From Fastidiosipila sp963510375 (lineage in GTDB: Bacteria > Bacillota > Clostridia > Saccharofermentanales > Fastidiosipilaceae): 64,000 bases of DNA. The stretch spans positions 1 to 64,000 of the forward strand of contig CAUPES010000004.1 of NCBI GenBank assembly GCA_963510375.1. Reading direction: 5' to 3'. Made by a program: the position numbers and the translations under genes. The notes beneath the pieces were generated by a model. The model did not search any database, had not been told where the DNA came from, and worked only from the letters and a program-made list of their open reading frames with translations. Shown here piece after piece: positions 1-8,558 of this stretch; the first letter of the stretch is position 1; each line of letters begins with the position of its first letter.

Positions 1-157
1 ATATAGACTCCTTACTTTGTTTTATTTTGACTTGACTTCATATAGTCAGTCTTAAGGAATTGTTTTATTAACCATATTATGTCACAATTTTTTTACAAAA
101 AACAGTCTACCATTTAAAATTTATTTAAGGTATACTTGATTAAATGGGCTTAAATTA

Positions 158-460
158 TATTCCTAATTGCCTACCAAATATTGGAGATTCATCTTCGAAA
201 CCATCTTTTATTTCTGAGTCAAAAATCTCCTTTGGTTTTGATTCCTCATCTTCAAATGCATAATAGTAATAACTTTGAAGTTCTTCATCTGGATATTCTC
301 GTTCGTCAGGCTTCGGAATACCATTTTTATAATATTTTTGTTTTGAGTTTTTATGGCTTTCATTCTCTAGATACTCGTTAGGATCCCATTCTCCAGTTTG
401 TTCTGGCTTTCAGGTGAATTTATATGCGGTGACTGGATTTCCTCAGTTCTTAAACTTTAT
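158..460 (-). pseudogene. Remnant of an unrecognised acidic protein
   Basis: On the minus strand a protein-like stretch reads PEQTGEWDPNEYLEN and continues through an acidic, Tyr-rich segment (EELQSYYYYAFEDEESKP) to a TAA near 158. Upstream the same frame is cut by two TGA codons (around 409 and 440), and no credible start with a ribosome binding site is present. The composition is plainly coding-like, so I read it as the decayed end of a longer gene, perhaps plasmid or phage derived given the neighbouring remnant. I do not recognise the family. Confidence 0.4.
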
Positions 461-529
461 TTTCTTTATTTTTAGATCTAAAATAAAGATGAATTTATTA
501 AAACATAAGTACGAGGTACATTAACTTTT

Positions 530-877
530 TTATCTTTTAAAAATACTACTGAAAAAACCAGTTTTCTTTGTTTTTGACTTATCATTATTATTGGAATTTG
601 ATTCCATTTTTGGAAGTTGTTTTTGAAGATTTAAATGTAAAGCTTGCTCTTGTTTGATTAGTGTTTGAAGTTCTTCAATTTGCTTATTTTAGATTGAAGT
701 TCTTGCTGGAGTAGATTCAAAAATAAGTATTATTATTTTCAGAATTAGTTATGTATAGAATATTTAAAATTAACTCTCTGGAATATTGACCAACAGAAAG
801 ATCTTATTTTTTGCTAACTTTTCTAAATTCTTATACTGTTCTGTGTCTATTCTAAAAGACACTAATTTATTACTCAT
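530..877 (-). pseudogene. Decayed ribbon-helix-helix / coiled-coil protein gene
   Basis: An ATG at 877 behind AAGGAGTG opens a frame reading MSNKLVSFRIDTEQYKNLEK. A frameshift follows, and another frame continues DLSVGQYSRELILNIL, a typical CopG/Arc-like ribbon-helix-helix segment. Further downstream a third segment is a Gln/Leu-rich coiled coil (IEELQTLIKQEQALHLNLQK) ending in KKTGFFSSIFKR and a TAA at 530. An N-terminal RHH, a coiled coil and a basic/aromatic tail recall plasmid partition or replication accessory proteins. It is broken by at least two frameshifts and should be non-functional. Confidence 0.5.
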
Positions 878-1065
878 TTTGCACTCCTTTTATGTAAACT
901 CCTTATTTAAAGGGTTTTAAGCCTTCTTAATGTTTTTATGTTTACAAAAAACACTAACGATGATAACAGCGTAAACATCTAGTCCTTAGTATATAAAGCT
1001 AATTGTATACTTGTCTTCTATGGTCTATATCAACGACAAGTATTACTATCTCAGTTTGTTCTATA

Positions 1066-1093
1066 GGGCAGGCGATTATGTAGTCACCTGCCC
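1066..1093. other. Hairpin downstream of the 122-aa gene
   Basis: GGGCAGG (1066-1072) pairs with CCTGCCC (1087-1093), with a short inner GA/TC pairing. It lies 16 bases past the stop of the minus-strand gene ending at 1109. No clear T-run follows on either strand, so it is a possible but weak terminator. The remaining 878-1065 stretch shows nothing else I can support. Confidence 0.35.
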
Positions 1094-1108
1094 TCAAACA
1101 ACAATCGC

Positions 1109-1477
1109 TCAATTTTCCAGTTTTCCGTATTTTGCATTAAAATCCTCTTGACCATTTTTGCTAACATATGACAGTTTGATATAATCGAATTTTAAACCTT
1201 TCCTAGTATTGGTAATTAATTTGTAATTATAGAAATATTCACGGTCAGGGTCATCTTTAATTTTAACAACTACATTACAACCACCACTCTTTAAAGGATC
1301 CCAACCTGCACCAACAATTTCTATATTGTTTCTATCTGCATTTTGGTCTTCAATGAAGCCCTGTACTCTATTAATAGCAATTGCACGGAGAATAACTAAT
1401 TTATATAAAAAGAAAAGTGCAATGAAAATAAGTATTATTATCGAGATTTTAAATGATGTTTTTTTTGTTTTTTTCAT
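1109..1477 (-). CDS. Small membrane-anchored protein of unknown function
   Basis: This encodes 122 residues, starting at an ATG behind AAGGAGTAGTT. A basic N-terminus is followed by one hydrophobic segment (about residues 10-31), then a polar domain with a single Cys (GGCNVVVKIKDDPDREYFYNYKL). The likely topology is an N-terminal membrane anchor with an extracytoplasmic domain. It starts 21 bases after the secreted papain-like protein upstream, so the two are probably co-transcribed. I do not recognise the family. A role with the upstream peptidase is inferred from position only. Confidence 0.7.
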   Translation of the reverse strand: MKKTKKTSFKISIIILIFIALFFLYKLVILRAIAINRVQGFIEDQNADRNNIEIVGAGWDPLKSGGCNVVVKIKDDPDREYFYNYKLITNTRKGLKFDYIKLSYVSKNGQEDFNAKYGKLEN

Positions 1478-1498
1478 AACTACTCCTTAATTAGTTTA

Positions 1499-2281
1499 TC
1501 ATCTAGCAATAGTATATTTATGGTAAACACTGATTTCACTTCCTAGAGAATATGGTAAGACAATACGATAAATTGCAGTGTTTGTTACGTAATTTTTCCC
1601 AGCACCATAATAATATGCTTGCCAGACTAACTTAGAGCAATAAGTCTCATTGGTAGAAGACAAATTAGGTGAAATACAATACTTTGCTCCAGAATTATAA
1701 TATGTGTTGTAAGCCCACTTAGCAGCCTCGATTCCTGCTGTTCCATTAACACATCTGTATACTTTAGTCCAAGTATTACTTTTGGCATTAGTATAGCTAC
1801 TATTCCAGCTGGAAACTGATATTGGTTGAGGAGTATAATCAATGCCAGCTATATGTAAAATGTTACCATTGGTCATCATAATTCCAGAATGACCAGTTAT
1901 TTGGCCAAATGTAGCATTAGTAATAAATATATCACCTGCTCTAAAATCTGAGCCCGAACCCCCGTCATGGATTACAGGGACATTAGGATCAGTAGGCAAC
2001 CCCATAAGCGTATCAGAATTATCATTGGTAAACTTTCTAACTAATGTGAAATTTTCCGAATCTTCAAAAGCTTTTTCTATAAGTTTGGATTCAGTGACTA
2101 AATCTTGCCACATCTCAAATGTAACATCTTCACCCAGAACACCTTTTTCTACTAACTCCTCGTAGTAGGTATAATCATTGTTATCTTGAGCTTGTAATGT
2201 TGTGTTGGGGAATAACAAGAATGAAAACACAGCTGAAAAAATAAATGCTGAAACTAATTTTTGTCTAAATGATTTTTTCAT
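1499..2281 (-). CDS. Secreted YiiX/permuted NlpC-P60-like cysteine peptidase
   Basis: This encodes 260 residues with a classical signal peptide (basic start, hydrophobic core, likely cleavage after AQA near residue 32). The C-terminal part fits the permuted papain-like fold of the YiiX/YaeF (C92) type. GDIFITNATFGQITGHSGIMM carries the conserved His (about H131) and NETYCSKLVWQAYY the catalytic Cys (about C215), the His-before-Cys order of this family. Relatives cleave amide or ester bonds in cell wall or lipid substrates; the substrate here is unknown. The start has GGAGG eight bases upstream. A six-codon upstream ORF precedes the gene. Confidence 0.75.
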   Translation of the reverse strand: MKKSFRQKLVSAFIFSAVFSFLLFPNTTLQAQDNNDYTYYEELVEKGVLGEDVTFEMWQDLVTESKLIEKAFEDSENFTLVRKFTNDNSDTLMGLPTDPNVPVIHDGGSGSDFRAGDIFITNATFGQITGHSGIMMTNGNILHIAGIDYTPQPISVSSWNSSYTNAKSNTWTKVYRCVNGTAGIEAAKWAYNTYYNSGAKYCISPNLSSTNETYCSKLVWQAYYYGAGKNYVTNTAIYRIVLPYSLGSEISVYHKYTIAR

Positions 2282-2333
2282 ATTTAATTTCCTCCTAAAT
2301 ATGAATTTTTAAAAAGTTAATGTGTAATGCAAA

Positions 2334-2354
2334 TTAATAATCAATCACTCTCAT
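2334..2354 (-). CDS. Putative six-codon upstream ORF (MRVIDY)
   Basis: ATG at 2354, preceded by a near-perfect Shine-Dalgarno GGAGGT seven bases away, reads MRVIDY and stops at TAA. It lies 52 bases upstream of the secreted peptidase start, on the same strand. The strong ribosome binding site on so short a frame is the only evidence. It could be a leader peptide, a decayed gene start or chance. Confidence 0.3.
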   Translation of the reverse strand: MRVIDY

Positions 2355-2555
2355 AGAACCACCTCCTGCGGTAATCATTTATTAACCATATTTTAACAGA
2401 ATAAATCTGCGAGCGGAAGTCTATAAATTTGCTTTTGTTTGATGTATACTAGATGTGGTGGGCTCGAATTATATCTTTAATTGATGGTCCAAAATCATCT
2501 AATTATCAATTTTTTTACCAAAGCTTTTACTCTAATAAGTCAATAAAGTGTCACC

Positions 2556-2751
2556 TGCAATCTAATTAAATTTTCATTGACTTGCAGAGGACTTAAACAT
2601 AACTTTTAATGAACAATAAACCTTGAGGATAAAAAAAGTTTTCGGATATCAGATGCAATCTAATTAAATTTTCATTGACTTGCAGAGGACTTAAACATAA
2701 CTTTTAATGAACAATAAACCTTGAGGATAAAAAAAGTTTTCGGATATCAGA
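2556..2751. repeat. Perfect 98-bp tandem duplication (two units)
   Basis: Unit 1 (2556-2653) and unit 2 (2654-2751) appear identical, each beginning TGCAATCTAATTAAATTTTC and ending AGTTTTCGGATATCAGA. The last 37 bases of the unit, beginning TAAACCTTGAGGAT, are also the start of the larger direct repeat found again at 9980. No ORF spans it. Perfect identity in this AT-rich gap suggests a recent duplication. Confidence 0.85.
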
Positions 2752-2900
2752 ATGTATGGAAATTTTAAACACTTACGTACATGATATATCCCCATTACAA
2801 GAAGAACAAATTGCTAAAAAAGATAAAAAATTGCCCAAAAGCATCAGAAATATTTGATCTTCTTTCTAATTAAAACTTACGGCTAAATACTTGGGCAAAT
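2715..2900. repeat. Left copy of imperfect direct repeat bracketing the lanthipeptide cluster
   Basis: About 186 bp from TAAACCTTGAGGAT to TTGGGCAAAT. It matches 9980-10170 in the same orientation with scattered substitutions and small indels (shared blocks include AACACTTACGTACATGATAT and CCCCATTACAAGAA). It ends six bases before the exporter gene stop codon. A short frame beginning MEILNTYVHDISPLQEEQ is visible inside, shifted relative to the right copy, so both look like remnants of one gene. Confidence 0.8.
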
Positions 2901-2906
2901 TATTTA

Positions 2907-4517
2907 TTACAAATTAAATGTAAAATCTACAAGCTCTGAAATCTCACTTCTTAGATTATGTGTAACTATTACAACTGTTAAATCAGGATCAGTCATTATG
3001 AGTTTTTCAATTTCTAATGCAGTATTTTTGTCAATTGCTGAAGTCGCTTCATCCATTAGAACAATTTTTCTATCTGCTAATAGACCTCTTGCCAGAACAA
3101 GCTTCTGTCTTTCTCCTCCTGACATATTTTTACTGTTATAGCTTATTTCTGTATTAATACCGTCTTTTCTGCTTTTTACCCATTTATCTAGGTGAACTTT
3201 TTTCAGAACTTCCTTGATTTTTTCATCAGTATATTTTTCACCCAAAGTTAAATTATTATATATTGTGTCATTAAATATGTATGGGCGTTGATCCAAATAA
3301 AGAATCTGTCGTTGTAAAGATTCCTGGTTTAATTCATTGTAATCAACACCATCGTACAAAACTTGACCTGCAATAGGACTTAGTCTTCCTAGAATAATAT
3401 TTAAAATCGTTGATTTACCAGTTCCAGAATCTCCTAATATAATATGTTTTTTATTTTTCTTAAATTCCAAATTCAAATTGTCGAATAAAACTTTTTCTTC
3501 ATTATCTTTCTCATACTTATAAGTAATATCTTTAAACACTATTGAGTTTTCTAACTCTTTAACTTTTTTCTCTGAGTACTTACTTGTGCATTTAGTTTTA
3601 TTATTAAATTTTTCAAATATTTTATCTACGCTTTTAAATTCAATCCAATTAGCATTGATTCCGACTAAATTAGCAAAAATAAAACTACCAAAATAAGTAC
3701 ACGCTGAAATTATTCCAATATCTACGTTATAAGCAAATACTAAATATACAGCTTGAGCTAACAAAATCACTTGACTTAGCAAGCTGACACCATTAGAACT
3801 TGAACTTAATCCACCTGCAATCTTTGCATATTTATATTTTTCTCGTGCTACATTATTAGATCCAAGTTCTATCGCATTTTGAAAAAACTTTTTCCTATCC
3901 AATGCTGAAAGAGCATCATAACCATTTAAAACATCACTATATGAAGTAGTTAATTTCTCATTAGACTCGGTGACAGCAAGCATTTGTCCATTAAGTTTTT
4001 TTGTGAAAAATCTTGGTACTATAAACATGAGAACTGATAAAAGTAATATTGTTACAATAATAGAAAAATGAAAGTCTATAAGAATATATGCACCTAATAA
4101 TATGGTAAATATCTGGTAAATGATCATGTATAAATTACCAAAACCATATTGATCAATAGTTGAAATGTCATTTATCAGCCAAGATACATAATCTGTTTCT
4201 TCATTCTCGTGGAAGTCAGCATATGAAAGACTCATAATCTTTTCGCTAATTTCAGATCTTATATTAAAGTTCATCGCTTCAATAGTTCTTCTTTCGCTAA
4301 TAGCTTCAAGAAAAATCTGCAAGCTCCAAATAACTGCACTTATTAACATGATAACTATCCAGGTTTTGGACATATCTATATTCTTTTCTGAAACTGCTGT
4401 AAGTAAATTGGAACTCGCAAGACCAAAAGCTGTTGTCGCTAAAGAACCTAATAAGATCACTGACATGTGTATTAAATTCTTTTTCCACTCTGACTTGATG
4501 ATACTAAATATATTCAT
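2907..4517 (-). CDS. lanT: Lanthipeptide ABC exporter (LanT-like)
   Basis: This 536-residue half-transporter has an N-terminal membrane domain of about six segments (residues 15-300) and a C-terminal ATPase: Walker A GDSGTGKST (362-370), Q-loop YLDQRP, signature MSGGE (465-469), Walker B KIVLMDEATS (484-493) and switch His in VIVTHN (H520). It has no N-terminal C39 peptidase domain, so it can export the modified peptide but not cut its leader, as in class I systems. It is slightly shorter than NisT-type exporters. It follows lanC by 29 bases in the same operon. The substrate is inferred from context; general multidrug export is the alternative. Confidence 0.85.
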   Translation of the reverse strand: MNIFSIIKSEWKKNLIHMSVILLGSLATTAFGLASSNLLTAVSEKNIDMSKTWIVIMLISAVIWSLQIFLEAISERRTIEAMNFNIRSEISEKIMSLSYADFHENEETDYVSWLINDISTIDQYGFGNLYMIIYQIFTILLGAYILIDFHFSIIVTILLLSVLMFIVPRFFTKKLNGQMLAVTESNEKLTTSYSDVLNGYDALSALDRKKFFQNAIELGSNNVAREKYKYAKIAGGLSSSSNGVSLLSQVILLAQAVYLVFAYNVDIGIISACTYFGSFIFANLVGINANWIEFKSVDKIFEKFNNKTKCTSKYSEKKVKELENSIVFKDITYKYEKDNEEKVLFDNLNLEFKKNKKHIILGDSGTGKSTILNIILGRLSPIAGQVLYDGVDYNELNQESLQRQILYLDQRPYIFNDTIYNNLTLGEKYTDEKIKEVLKKVHLDKWVKSRKDGINTEISYNSKNMSGGERQKLVLARGLLADRKIVLMDEATSAIDKNTALEIEKLIMTDPDLTVVIVTHNLRSEISELVDFTFNL

Positions 4518-4546
4518 TTCTACCTCTTATCTATCTTTTTTTTAAT

Positions 4547-5707
4547 TTACAGAAACCCTAAGCATTCATGACCTAACATATTCTTTTTTACTTTTAATGC
4601 ACAATATATCGAAAAAACCCCTCCCAAACCATTTAAGAAAGATTTATCTAAAGCATTTGAACTCAATATAAATTTAAGGTGCTTATTAATACTGCTTAAT
4701 AACAAATCATTTTCCTTGAACTCATCTGAATAATAATAAATTGTATAAATAAGGCCCTCTAGGCCATGACAAATTCCTATCTTAGTTTCATCTTTTGAAA
4801 TATAATTAATTTCTTGCAACTCATTACTTAAAAATTCAAATAATTTGCCAAAATGATTATTTTTAGAATTATTAAAATAGATTAATAATCCTGTTAATCC
4901 TCTACACCAGGATAACTTATGTGCCACGGAGCGATTTGAAAGACAAGATTCATAGTTTACTGAATTTACACAATCAGGGAAATCAAATTTATCATTCATA
5001 AAAATCTTATCCATTATACATTTATTAATATTTTCTATATATCTATTTATTTCCAATTTATGCTTAGGAAAAATCTTTGAAACTTGAATCAATGAATTTG
5101 CATAGCCAGTAATACCATGTGCAAAGCTTAAATCTATGAAAGGATTATCATCTAATATATTGTCATTAGGATAGATGTGATTAGTTTTATTTTTAACTAT
5201 AGATACAATTTCATTAAAAGGAGTAATAAGAATCTTTTTTACTATAGCTTCAAATTTTTGGACCATTATTTTATCTTGTTTAAAAAAGTCAATATTCGAT
5301 ATACAACAAAATATTCCTGATATACCAAAAATGAAATCAAAATCAAAATCATTATAAGTAGATATTTCTGTAAATTTTGACCAATGATCTAAAAGCGGTC
5401 TTAAATTATTGTACAAAACTTTCTCATAATCTAAAAATTGATTTGATGTTATGTTATTAATCAAATTAACTGAGTACAACAACCCTAAAGGTCCTGTCCA
5501 CAAACCCAACTGAGAAACATCTAAGCCAATAACAATTCCTTTTATTGACTTCAGTTTTTTTTCAATAATATCTATAACATCTATATCCTTAGTCAGTTGA
5601 TAGTAATTACCAAGGACAAGTAAATCTCCTGCAGTTCCTGAAGATAATGAAAAATCTTCTCCTAAATCACGATTTGCAATATCAGATATAAAAAGATTTT
5701 CAAACAT
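4547..5707 (-). CDS. lanC: Lanthionine cyclase LanC
   Basis: This 386-residue protein has the alpha-toroid GG/HG repeats of LanC cyclases: SSGTAGDLL, LSFAHGITGYAN, WCRGLTGLLIYF, CHGLEGLIYT and LNGLGGVFSIY. The zinc ligands of the family are intact: Cys268 (WCRG) and Cys313-His314 (CHG). LanC adds the cysteine thiol to dehydroalanine or dehydrobutyrine made by LanB, forming the (methyl)lanthionine ring. The start overlaps the end of lanB by 8 bases, implying translational coupling. Conserved active-site residues argue that the enzyme is live. Confidence 0.93.
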   Translation of the reverse strand: MFENLFISDIANRDLGEDFSLSSGTAGDLLVLGNYYQLTKDIDVIDIIEKKLKSIKGIVIGLDVSQLGLWTGPLGLLYSVNLINNITSNQFLDYEKVLYNNLRPLLDHWSKFTEISTYNDFDFDFIFGISGIFCCISNIDFFKQDKIMVQKFEAIVKKILITPFNEIVSIVKNKTNHIYPNDNILDDNPFIDLSFAHGITGYANSLIQVSKIFPKHKLEINRYIENINKCIMDKIFMNDKFDFPDCVNSVNYESCLSNRSVAHKLSWCRGLTGLLIYFNNSKNNHFGKLFEFLSNELQEINYISKDETKIGICHGLEGLIYTIYYYSDEFKENDLLLSSINKHLKFILSSNALDKSFLNGLGGVFSIYCALKVKKNMLGHECLGFL

Positions 5708-8507
5708 TATTTTCCCTCCTATAAAAAAAATATTTTATAGTTCGCATTAACTGTACTCTCATGTCCATCTCTTTATTATTATCACCATATAATCTATTAA
5801 AATGCATATGCAGTAGGCTACTTAAAAAATCAGAAATGTATTCGAATGTGAATTCATTTTCTAGTTTAATTAAAATTACTTTTATTTCATTAGAAATATC
5901 ATTAGCAATATTTTTTAATTCATCATCAATTTCTAACTCCAGTAACTTATTTCTCATTAAATCAAATTTACTTTTCAATTTTTTAGATTTAACTTTTTCA
6001 TTGATTAATATGTCCAAATACTTTAAATTTGGATCTATTGTTAAATATAAATATGATAAAATTTTTAAATCTATTATTTCCATGTAATATTGTTGACTAT
6101 AATAATTACTTAATAATTTTGATACAAATAAAGTATCATCTTCAAAGATTTTTTCGACATCATTTATATTCTTTTTTCCACCATATCTTTCTAGCTCACG
6201 AGTATATATGTCAAAATTGTAACTTTGTATTAATCCTTTTTTTAGGAAATCATTTAATAGTAAGAAAATATTTTCTATTGATAAATTTGAGGTGTACCTG
6301 ATTCGAATACGCAAATGATACCTCTCATCCTTATATCTGACCATAAACCAATTTAATTTATTAATTAAAAACGATTTATAAATGCTATTAATTATTGTAT
6401 TTTGCATCCCAACTGAGCTGTATACTTTAATATACAAATACCCAAAATCTTCATTAAATAAGGAAACTTTATCTTTGTAAAAGTAGTCGAAATTATAATT
6501 TTTATTATTATTTTTTCTACTTTCATTTAAATTAAAAAAAGAAAAAACAATCTCACTATTATATGAATTCCCATCTTTATCAACAATTAAGTTTGAAGGA
6601 GCGTTTAAAATTTTATTTGTAACTACAAGATATTTATTATTTTTTATATATTCATCTATTAATATTTCATCAAGTTTTTCTTTTAGATCAAATCTTAAAA
6701 CCATATCTCCATTAACAACTGAAATTTCATCCTTTTCAAAATCTGATAGTTCTCTTATATCTTTAATCTTGTAAACTTTAGGTGCTAATAGAATATTTTT
6801 ATAAAGTATATCTAACTTCAAGTTATCAGCTAAAGAAATTAAAACATCAATAAAATTTTGAATATTAATCGCATTACTAGACAATTCTAAAAGAAACCTA
6901 ATAATATGATTCTCAAGAGATAAATTAATCATAGACTCGTTATCAATTAAAATAGAATTTAAATTCTTATCTAAAATAACAAATTTGTTGTTTTTGTCTA
7001 TCATTATTCTTATATCTGAAAAATTTATATCTGTTTTATTCTCAGAAGATTTATTTACGTTTATTTTTCTAGGATATTTTATTTTTTTAGCCGATAATTC
7101 TCTAACATTCATTTCAGAACTCCAATAATTAAGTCCGAAAATATTATTAGCTAAATTTATATCTTCATTATTTAAAAACATAAATCTTCCTGTAAAATTT
7201 TTACTAAATAAAGATGAGGCTACACTATTAATGATATAATCTACCTTTTCATTATCCACAGGTTTAAGTACTAAATCAAAACTACAAATATCATTTCTAA
7301 AATTATATAAATTATAATCTTTATTAAATATTTCTATTATATCGTCATCTGTTAAAAAGGTAAACTTTTCTTTTCTGTTTGCATTTTTATTCAAGATCTG
7401 TATAACATGATCTCTAAATTTATTTAATTTATTCAGATTTTCTATATCAATGAAATTTATTAAAAAAGGAGACCCCAGTCCAACATTCTCATCAAATAAT
7501 TCTAAAATGTTTATCGGAACACAATATCCGTATTTCTCAATAATCTTATTTTTATATATATCCAATTGAATATTTTCAACAGTTGACAAATTTGTAACAT
7601 TCCCCAATAAATTACCAAGTTTTTTTACATTATTTAAAGAAATATTAACAGAATGATCTTCAAATTCTACTTCTGAATCAATATTAAATAAAAATAAGTC
7701 TTCCTTTAAATTTTCTGTTTCTAAATATGTTTTAAGATCAATTTTATGATTTTTTAAAATTTCTATATTTGGATATTCTTCAAGCAAAAGAAATCTTTCT
7801 TTTAATAATTTCTTTAAATATGAAACAATTAAGTTTGAATTAACATTACTTAATTCAGTTAATTTCTTACTCTCATCTATTAAGCCTTTAACAGAAATAA
7901 ATCTATACTTAGAAAGTTGAGTCACAATAAAATCCAAAAATATACTGCTGTTATATATTATTTTATCTCCATCTTTAAAAACTGGATTTTCGCCAACTAT
8001 ACAAAACTCATAAAAATCTCCATTAGTAAAGACGCAATTATTTAGAAATAACTTTTGATTACTAGTTTCATTCAAACCTTCTATAATTTCTTCATAATCA
8101 TTAAAAATACGAGATATTTTAGGTAATAAATGTACAAACCTATTTTTAATAATTAATTTTTCATGAGGACTATTATTTGTTAATTTAAAATTAGCAACAT
8201 TAGACATCAACTTATTTGGGGTTGATCTAGAATACATTCTAGTTAAATATCTAAACACACTATAATAAGAAGCTTTTAATTTTCTAGCATCCAATTTATA
8301 AGCATTTTTTAATGATTCAAAAAGATCTACACTATTAAGTCTTATGATACGGCCTAATTCACTCTCAGAAGTTCTTTTTAAAACTTCTCTCATTTCGTGC
8401 AAGTCATTAATACTATCTCTAAATAATCTTAGAGTACTCTCAAGTTCCTGTTCAGAGAACAGCGCTACCCGAATACTACACATTTCTTCAATTTCAAATT
8501 TTTGCAT
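5700..8507 (-). CDS. lanB: Lanthipeptide dehydratase LanB (full length)
   Basis: About 935 residues, the usual length of a full class I dehydratase. The N-terminal two thirds match the Lant_dehydr_N glutamylation domain (early signature SVFRYLTRMYSRSTPNKLMS). The C-terminal third is the SpaB_C-type elimination domain (WFMVRYKDERYHLRIRIR). The enzyme glutamylates Ser and Thr of the precursor using Glu-tRNA and then eliminates glutamate to give dehydro residues. I chose the ATG at 8507 with AGGA seven bases upstream; a TTG six bases earlier is possible. Very rich in Asn, Lys and Ile and visibly more AT-rich than the chromosome to the right, consistent with horizontal transfer. Confidence 0.92.
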   Translation of the reverse strand: MQKFEIEEMCSIRVALFSEQELESTLRLFRDSINDLHEMREVLKRTSESELGRIIRLNSVDLFESLKNAYKLDARKLKASYYSVFRYLTRMYSRSTPNKLMSNVANFKLTNNSPHEKLIIKNRFVHLLPKISRIFNDYEEIIEGLNETSNQKLFLNNCVFTNGDFYEFCIVGENPVFKDGDKIIYNSSIFLDFIVTQLSKYRFISVKGLIDESKKLTELSNVNSNLIVSYLKKLLKERFLLLEEYPNIEILKNHKIDLKTYLETENLKEDLFLFNIDSEVEFEDHSVNISLNNVKKLGNLLGNVTNLSTVENIQLDIYKNKIIEKYGYCVPINILELFDENVGLGSPFLINFIDIENLNKLNKFRDHVIQILNKNANRKEKFTFLTDDDIIEIFNKDYNLYNFRNDICSFDLVLKPVDNEKVDYIINSVASSLFSKNFTGRFMFLNNEDINLANNIFGLNYWSSEMNVRELSAKKIKYPRKINVNKSSENKTDINFSDIRIMIDKNNKFVILDKNLNSILIDNESMINLSLENHIIRFLLELSSNAINIQNFIDVLISLADNLKLDILYKNILLAPKVYKIKDIRELSDFEKDEISVVNGDMVLRFDLKEKLDEILIDEYIKNNKYLVVTNKILNAPSNLIVDKDGNSYNSEIVFSFFNLNESRKNNNKNYNFDYFYKDKVSLFNEDFGYLYIKVYSSVGMQNTIINSIYKSFLINKLNWFMVRYKDERYHLRIRIRYTSNLSIENIFLLLNDFLKKGLIQSYNFDIYTRELERYGGKKNINDVEKIFEDDTLFVSKLLSNYYSQQYYMEIIDLKILSYLYLTIDPNLKYLDILINEKVKSKKLKSKFDLMRNKLLELEIDDELKNIANDISNEIKVILIKLENEFTFEYISDFLSSLLHMHFNRLYGDNNKEMDMRVQLMRTIKYFFYRRENNV

Positions 8508-8522
8508 TATCAATCCTATAAC

Positions 8523-8549
8523 GGTAGCTTAGATGTAATCTAAGCTACC
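8523..8549 (-). other. lanA-lanB intergenic stem-loop
   Basis: A perfect 11-bp inverted repeat, GGTAGCTTAGA (8523-8533) and TCTAAGCTACC (8539-8549), with a 5-base loop, sits between the precursor stop and the dehydratase start. No T-run follows in the direction of transcription, so it is better read as a partial terminator or RNA-processing/stability hairpin. Such elements are common after lanthipeptide precursor genes and keep precursor mRNA in excess over enzyme mRNA. Confidence 0.75.
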
Positions 8550-8558
8550 TAAAAACAA

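Noticed and set aside
158..460. Genome-wide TGA-to-Trp recoding
   Set aside because: lanB and the Trp leader end at TGA, and tryptophans elsewhere use TGG; recoding in the host is not supported.
2556..2751. CRISPR-like repeat
   Set aside because: Only two units of 98 bp with no spacer between them; a tandem duplication, not an array.
5761..6301. Plus-strand ORFs opposite lanB
   Set aside because: AT-rich antisense frames without initiation signals; lanB motifs lie on the minus strand here.
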